Positions 15,737 through 19,890 of a stretch of 19,890 nucleotides of DNA are shown one piece after another. Origin of the DNA: Cyclostephanos tholiformis (taxonomy: Eukaryota > Bacillariophyta > Thalassiosirophyceae > Thalassiosirales > Thalassiosiraceae); assembly GCA_036939975.1 (NCBI GenBank), contig JALLPB010000221.1, forward strand, positions 1 through 19,890, in the 5' to 3' direction. Numbering within the stretch: position 1 is the first letter of the stretch; each line of letters opens with the position of its first letter. The notes under the pieces are model-generated. The model saw only the letters and a list, made by a program, of their open reading frames with translations, was not told the DNA's origin and did not search any database. Position numbers and translations under genes: made by a program.

Positions 15737-17110
15737 ACCTAACTCGTCAGAAGAGGCATTGTTACTCAGATTGACGCTTAACAGTTCGTAGAGCGCGTCA
15801 TCTTTACACAGTCCCATGCACAATCTTTCGTGAATAACAGATGCGACAGAGCCGGACGACGCCACCACACCGCATTTATTTGATAAATTATCGCCATCGT
15901 ATATCAACGGTCGACCTAACAGGTCTGTTACCCTTGCTTTTGGATCGGCAGCCAATAGAACGGCGGTAGGTGCTGCAGTATCCCAGGACGATGAGCCAGG
16001 AGGCGCAAGAGAGATGGCGCCGACCATCGGTCGAGATGACAGCGATCCAACGCGTTCCTTATTTTGACGTTGGACTAACGTTTGGACATGTCTTTGCACG
16101 GAGAGGATTTTGTGTCCACACCCACCGACAATTACCTTGCGAATGGGGGGATGAAGATCGACCTCGTCGATTCCTACCTCCCGATTGATCCACTCTTCTG
16201 ACCCTCCGAGTACTCTATTTTCTAGGCATTCCATGGCCAAGTTCAGCGACGGCTTCATGGAATCTCCAGAAAACACCACCAGGGTACTATCATCATTGCC
16301 ATCGCGGTCGCCAACGTCGTCGTCTACACTTGAACCGATGTTTGGCGCCGCATCCCTCACGAGCGGATTGAGAGCATCGAAGAACTTAATCCCCGACAAC
16401 ACTGGAACAGGAATTACCAATTTGCTTTCATCCCTCTCAAGTGCGATCATACCGTACGCCACCTCGATCCGTGTATCGTGCACCATGGGCATGCCCATCG
16501 CCCCAGCCACGGGCATGCCGTTCAATGTAATCCCAATGAGACACTGAACGTTTTGTATGCGTCCCTCGACGAATTCTCGAGTGCCATCCATCGGGTCTAT
16601 GAATATGATAATCTCATCGCAGCCGGACTCGTCATCCCCTCGCTCCGTGTGCGTCGAAGATTTTCTTAAGGGAGGTAAGTAATGAAACATGTCCCTTATG
16701 ATTGGCTCGCGATCCGTCCGGGGGCAGTTGTAATTGTCGAAATGCGACAACATGTCCTCGCTGTAAACAGTGTCAAAGGATTTGTCCCCCTCAAGATCGG
16801 TCGAGTGATCGTCCTCTTCCTCCCCAACAATTTTGACATACCCCGCCTCGATTTCTCTCGCCCAGCAGTTGGTCAGACACTCGATGATGACCTTCTGCGA
16901 CGCGCCGTCGGCCTCCGTCAATGCCGATCGAGGATCGTCGGCTATTTTGTAAGTGATCGAACCGAGGACGTCATCGCCGTGCAATGACCTGTGCCAGACG
17001 TTGCGTATGACCTCGCACCCTCGACGGCAGGCATCGATGCACGTCGATAGGAGCTCCGCCAGGTCGACCTCGGGGGGTCCCTTGGCGGTGGCGGAGTTGG
17101 AATTGGCCAT
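15611..17110 (-). CDS. 3'(2'),5'-bisphosphate nucleotidase (BPNT1/SAL1-like)
   Basis: The single-exon protein has 499 residues and belongs to the lithium-sensitive inositol-phosphatase fold. Visible motifs in order are DPRSALTEAD (59-68), VGEEED with the metal-binding Glu (95-100), IDPMDGTREFVEG (171-183, metal-binding Asp and catalytic region), VGGCGHKILSV (328-337) and PGSSSWDTAAPTAVLLA (371-387), then VTDLLGRPLIYDG. The last two match BPNT1 better than inositol monophosphatase, so the likely reaction is 3'-phosphoadenosine 5'-phosphate to AMP plus phosphate in sulfate metabolism. No targeting peptide is evident, so the cytosol is likely. There is an acidic insert at 100-165 and another at 258-275. 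The last 40 residues are recent repeats: DKDPLVEFEVV twice, then SISELDL/STSELNS. The start has the only suitable upstream Met. Confidence 0.9.
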   Translation of the reverse strand: MANSNSATAKGPPEVDLAELLSTCIDACRRGCEVIRNVWHRSLHGDDVLGSITYKIADDPRSALTEADGASQKVIIECLTNCWAREIEAGYVKIVGEEEDDHSTDLEGDKSFDTVYSEDMLSHFDNYNCPRTDREPIIRDMFHYLPPLRKSSTHTERGDDESGCDEIIIFIDPMDGTREFVEGRIQNVQCLIGITLNGMPVAGAMGMPMVHDTRIEVAYGMIALERDESKLVIPVPVLSGIKFFDALNPLVRDAAPNIGSSVDDDVGDRDGNDDSTLVVFSGDSMKPSLNLAMECLENRVLGGSEEWINREVGIDEVDLHPPIRKVIVGGCGHKILSVQRHVQTLVQRQNKERVGSLSSRPMVGAISLAPPGSSSWDTAAPTAVLLAADPKARVTDLLGRPLIYDGDNLSNKCGVVASSGSVASVIHERLCMGLCKDDALYELLSVNLSNNASSDELGLDKDPLVEFEVVSDKDPLVEFEVVRSISELDLVRSTSELNS

Positions 17111-17731
17111 ATTTCGATTGTAATTTAGTTAATTCCCCCCGGCCCTAGATAGTCCACCTCAACTGGAGTACCTACTACGTCCGTCCACAGGGCGGTGGCG
17201 GTTGGATTTATGATGCGATGTTTTAGAAAGCGATATCGATCCGGGGAATCGAGTTTGTAGCAACCGACGGGTTATGTGCTTAGATAAGTGTGAAGATTTG
17301 GCCTTGGCCTGCGCTGAGGGCAGTTCTATCCAGTCGGGCGCTTAAGCTCCATCTCATTTTGGTAGGAGAATAAAATCGGATTTCTCCCTTTTGTCTAATG
17401 GCACTGCTGCGCCTCTCTCTGAATTCCCGCCCTTTAGGTTTTATTCGTGAAATCGATTACCTAGAAGGCCTCGTGCTGAGTCGTGTATCAGTATTGCTGT
17501 GCCCCCCACCCCTCCCCCACCCCCCAAGGATTGCCAAGACTGAGATGTTCATTACTGTTTTCCTTGGCTTCGGTCATCTCAAGACCTCAACCTCAACTCC
17601 AAAAAGAACAGCCTAGATCCATGTTAGATCTAGTGGGTTTGAGGAGAGGAGGTGCTGCTGCAGGTGAGTCCTAGCTACTATGAATTCATGAGGGATTGGA
17701 TCGGGCAATACATTCAAAGATTTGGAAGCCC
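17111..17731. other. Upstream region of the nucleotidase gene
   Basis: It holds no supported gene. The part next to the start codon is presumably its promoter and 5' UTR (ttaattcccccc). A C-rich run (17502-17526) stands out. CpG is frequent to about 17480 and then falls off. Small ORFs here show nothing recognisable. Confidence 0.4.
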
Positions 17732-19273
17732 GGCACCAACAGTAACATCATCAGAGCTAGTGAGGGAGGTGACATGATGTTCTCTGCTCAGAGGATGACC
17801 CAAGGCAATTATTGGGCTACTAGTTATATTACTAATAACCTGCACCTGCCATGCTGGCTGTGAGACTAAGGAAGAAAGGGCAATTCTTGGGGCCTTTAAC
17901 AAGGAGTGACTCCACATATACACCACATGAGAAGAAGATCCAGATGAGGTGGAGAACATGATGTGGTATGGTGTCCTGGTCCTGGTTCCTGGTGTGAATG
18001 TAAAAGGAAAAGTGAATATGAACCGACTTCTCCTAGTCTGCACCTATTCATATTGTTCTGGACAGCCAAAGCACCTTGGACCAGGAATCAGACCCTCACC
18101 TTCTCCAAAACATCAGAAAGCCTGTGACAAAGCCTGTCACACTGGTACACTGTCCTTTCTTTGGGTTAACACTACTACGAGGAAGAACTTCTCTAAAAGA
18201 GAATCAAGACCTACGATGAGTGTGTATTATGTATAGTAGATACATAGGTGCAAGGTATTGTAGAGTGAAACATATTTGCTACCATCACATGGTGCATTTG
18301 TATGGAGTATGATAGCTAAACAGCTTATCAGCTATCTCCATTCTGTCAGGAGAAAAACTCGTACTTTTTGTAGGTACATGTACATACAAGATTTCTATGT
18401 AGGAATAGTATAAAAGTTCTACCTAAAAAAACAACTGGGTGCACCAAAATCTACTGTATAACACAACTCACAAATGGAGATTTTTAACTAGAGCAAAAAA
18501 CATGTGAAAAAACACACTTCTTACATCATTGATGCAAAAAACTTTGTAAAAATAGGAAAATACTGTGCGAAAGCTTCTAGCGCATTCAACGCACTATACT
18601 ACTACATAGCTACTCTAAAAATGGATGGTGGTTACTGTCCTTAGCTGTTAAGCTGTTAAACACCATAGAACCAACAAGGGCACACTGATAATCCTTTTTG
18701 CAAAAACCTTCACCCTGAAAAACCAAGAAAGAAGAGAACCAAGGTTGGTTGATTCAAGGATCAGGTCAGACAGACCTGAATGGGAGGCTTGAATCATGAC
18801 AAACATATGTAATATCACAATACAGAATGCATGAAAAACCAGACACAGAAGGGTACCAAACTACAGCATAAGCTACTTAAGATGAGGGGAGATGCCAAGC
18901 TCAAGGATGCAAGGAGAGTTAATGAAGAGCACATATTTGTGGCACACTGTGCTATGGAACAACTCATTGTGGTGATGAGAGAAGTGAGAGGGAGGGGAAG
19001 GAGCTACACCACAAATTGGTAGGCATGAAAGGCTTGGGACCTCAACAAGGGTTGTTGGGGGTAGACATGATGGGCATGGTGATGTGGTCCCACTATCATG
19101 CAACATTGATCAAGATGTGGGAGGATAGGCATGCACAAATTGTGGGAGGAATTGATGAGAACAAAGGATTTCAGAAGAGAGGGGCATCATGATGGTGGGG
19201 GCATGGCACTGCCATTGCCATATCCCTGTGACCACTTCCTGGCAGGACCCAGAGGAAGTGGGATGGCACATTC
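17732..19273. other. CpG-depleted region without a recognised gene
   Basis: I count 7 CpG in about 1540 bp, and none between about 18590 and 19274, while TG and CA are common. The composition is close to 43% GC, so dozens of CpG would be expected. No ORF gives a convincing protein; the frames at 18831-19022 (+) and 19110-19310 (-) are low-complexity. It may be a decayed transposon, but no ends or enzyme motifs were found. Confidence 0.6.
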
Positions 19274-19890
19274 TCGTGTCAAGCTCAGCCATGCCATCTT
19301 TTTTGGTCATAATCCGTATGGCAGTAGAATGACCAGTCTTCCATCCGAGGCAGACTCATTGGACCAACTTGTACTAGAAATATCCCATTTGGGTCATATT
19401 TGCATATCAGTCTTGCTTTAATATGTTTTGATACTTGAATTGGAAACAAAAATTCCAGAACAACAACAAGGAGCTCAACACTAACATAAGATTCATAATT
19501 GCTAGCAATAAAAGTGGGTTCTTGACCATGGAGGCTTTTAAAGCCTAATTAGGCTTTTGGATGATGCCATTTTTTTCAGCCGCCTGGTGCTCCCTCAAAT
19601 GAAGCTGGATTATGCAATGATGCCCATGATTTACTCTATCCGAAAGTACTTGGTAGTTGGCGGATCAATTGGCAGTTGCAATGTATCAGCTGTCTTTTGG
19701 GGGGGCCATAGGGTATTGTTGTTGATTGTTGTTTTGTTGTTGTTTTTAGTGTATCTCTTTATTGGCCCAGTTCTTAGCCAAAATTTGGCCACAAACCAAG
19801 GGTAAAATAGGTAGCTGTGATTTCTCGTAAAATTTCTCATAGTACTGCATCCCACATACGTACATATGTAGGATGTACCGGTGAGCTGGT
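19274..19890. other. Right-end region, nothing identified
   Basis: CpG returns only partly. A minus-strand frame is open from the right edge for about 45 codons, but I see nothing that supports a gene. A perfect 18-bp palindrome (aaagcctaattaggcttt, 19540-19557) lies beside another AAAGCC/GGCTTT inverted repeat. Confidence 0.4.

Noticed and set aside
17398..19310. Several small ORFs of 60-109 codons in the CpG-poor region
   Set aside because: Lengths are what chance gives, none shows a domain, and codon patterns are unlike the real genes.
1..19890. tRNA or rRNA genes
   Set aside because: I looked by eye for T-loop and 3' acceptor patterns and found none; a covariance-model search was not possible.

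Overview
The window looks like nuclear DNA from a diatom, probably a centric one. The evidence is a Ty1/copia element of the kind common in diatoms, short GT-AG introns (92 and 86 nt), AATAAA-type 3' signals, poly-Asp/Glu-rich proteins, an ASAFAP-like presequence motif and a secreted Lys/Ser-rich protein. The species cannot be named from sequence alone.

Layout. 2-697 (-) is the 5' part of a retrotransposon gag-like ORF that runs off the left edge. 1504-4144 (+) is a three-exon secreted protein with heptad repeats, a Ca-binding-type Asp motif, HYR-like beta segments and a Lys/Ser-rich tail. 4752-10514 (-) is a copia element (LTR, gag-protease, integrase, RT-RNase H, LTR) whose single ancestral reading frame is broken by a TGA and by a +1 frame change. 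10653-13181 (+) is a 2-oxoglutarate/Fe(II) oxygenase with Sel1-like repeats. 13658-14695 (-) is an uncharacterised charged protein. 14774-15082 is a tandem array with a period of about 116 bp that stops exactly at a single N (15083). 15084-15254 is half of another LTR of the same family. 15255-15421 (-) may be an interrupted exon. 15611-17110 (-) is a 3'(2'),5'-bisphosphate nucleotidase. About 17.7-19.3 kb is strongly CpG-depleted DNA without a recognisable gene.

Main points. (1) The left LTR (4752) and the half LTR ending at 15254 share a 5-bp flank (ggagt) and are more alike than the left and right LTRs of the apparent element. The 4752-10514 element is therefore either a rearranged chimaera or the product of an assembly join at the N. 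(2) The base run just inside the 5' LTR, where a tRNA-primer site would sit, is instead a perfect 15-nt complement of a segment inside the LTR, which suggests self-priming. (3) Joining the two ggagt flanks restores an open frame that reaches a splice donor, so a host gene may have been interrupted. (4) The right end has almost no CpG, a likely footprint of methylation and deamination.

The host genes do not form an obvious pathway. They are single genes separated and disturbed by repeats.
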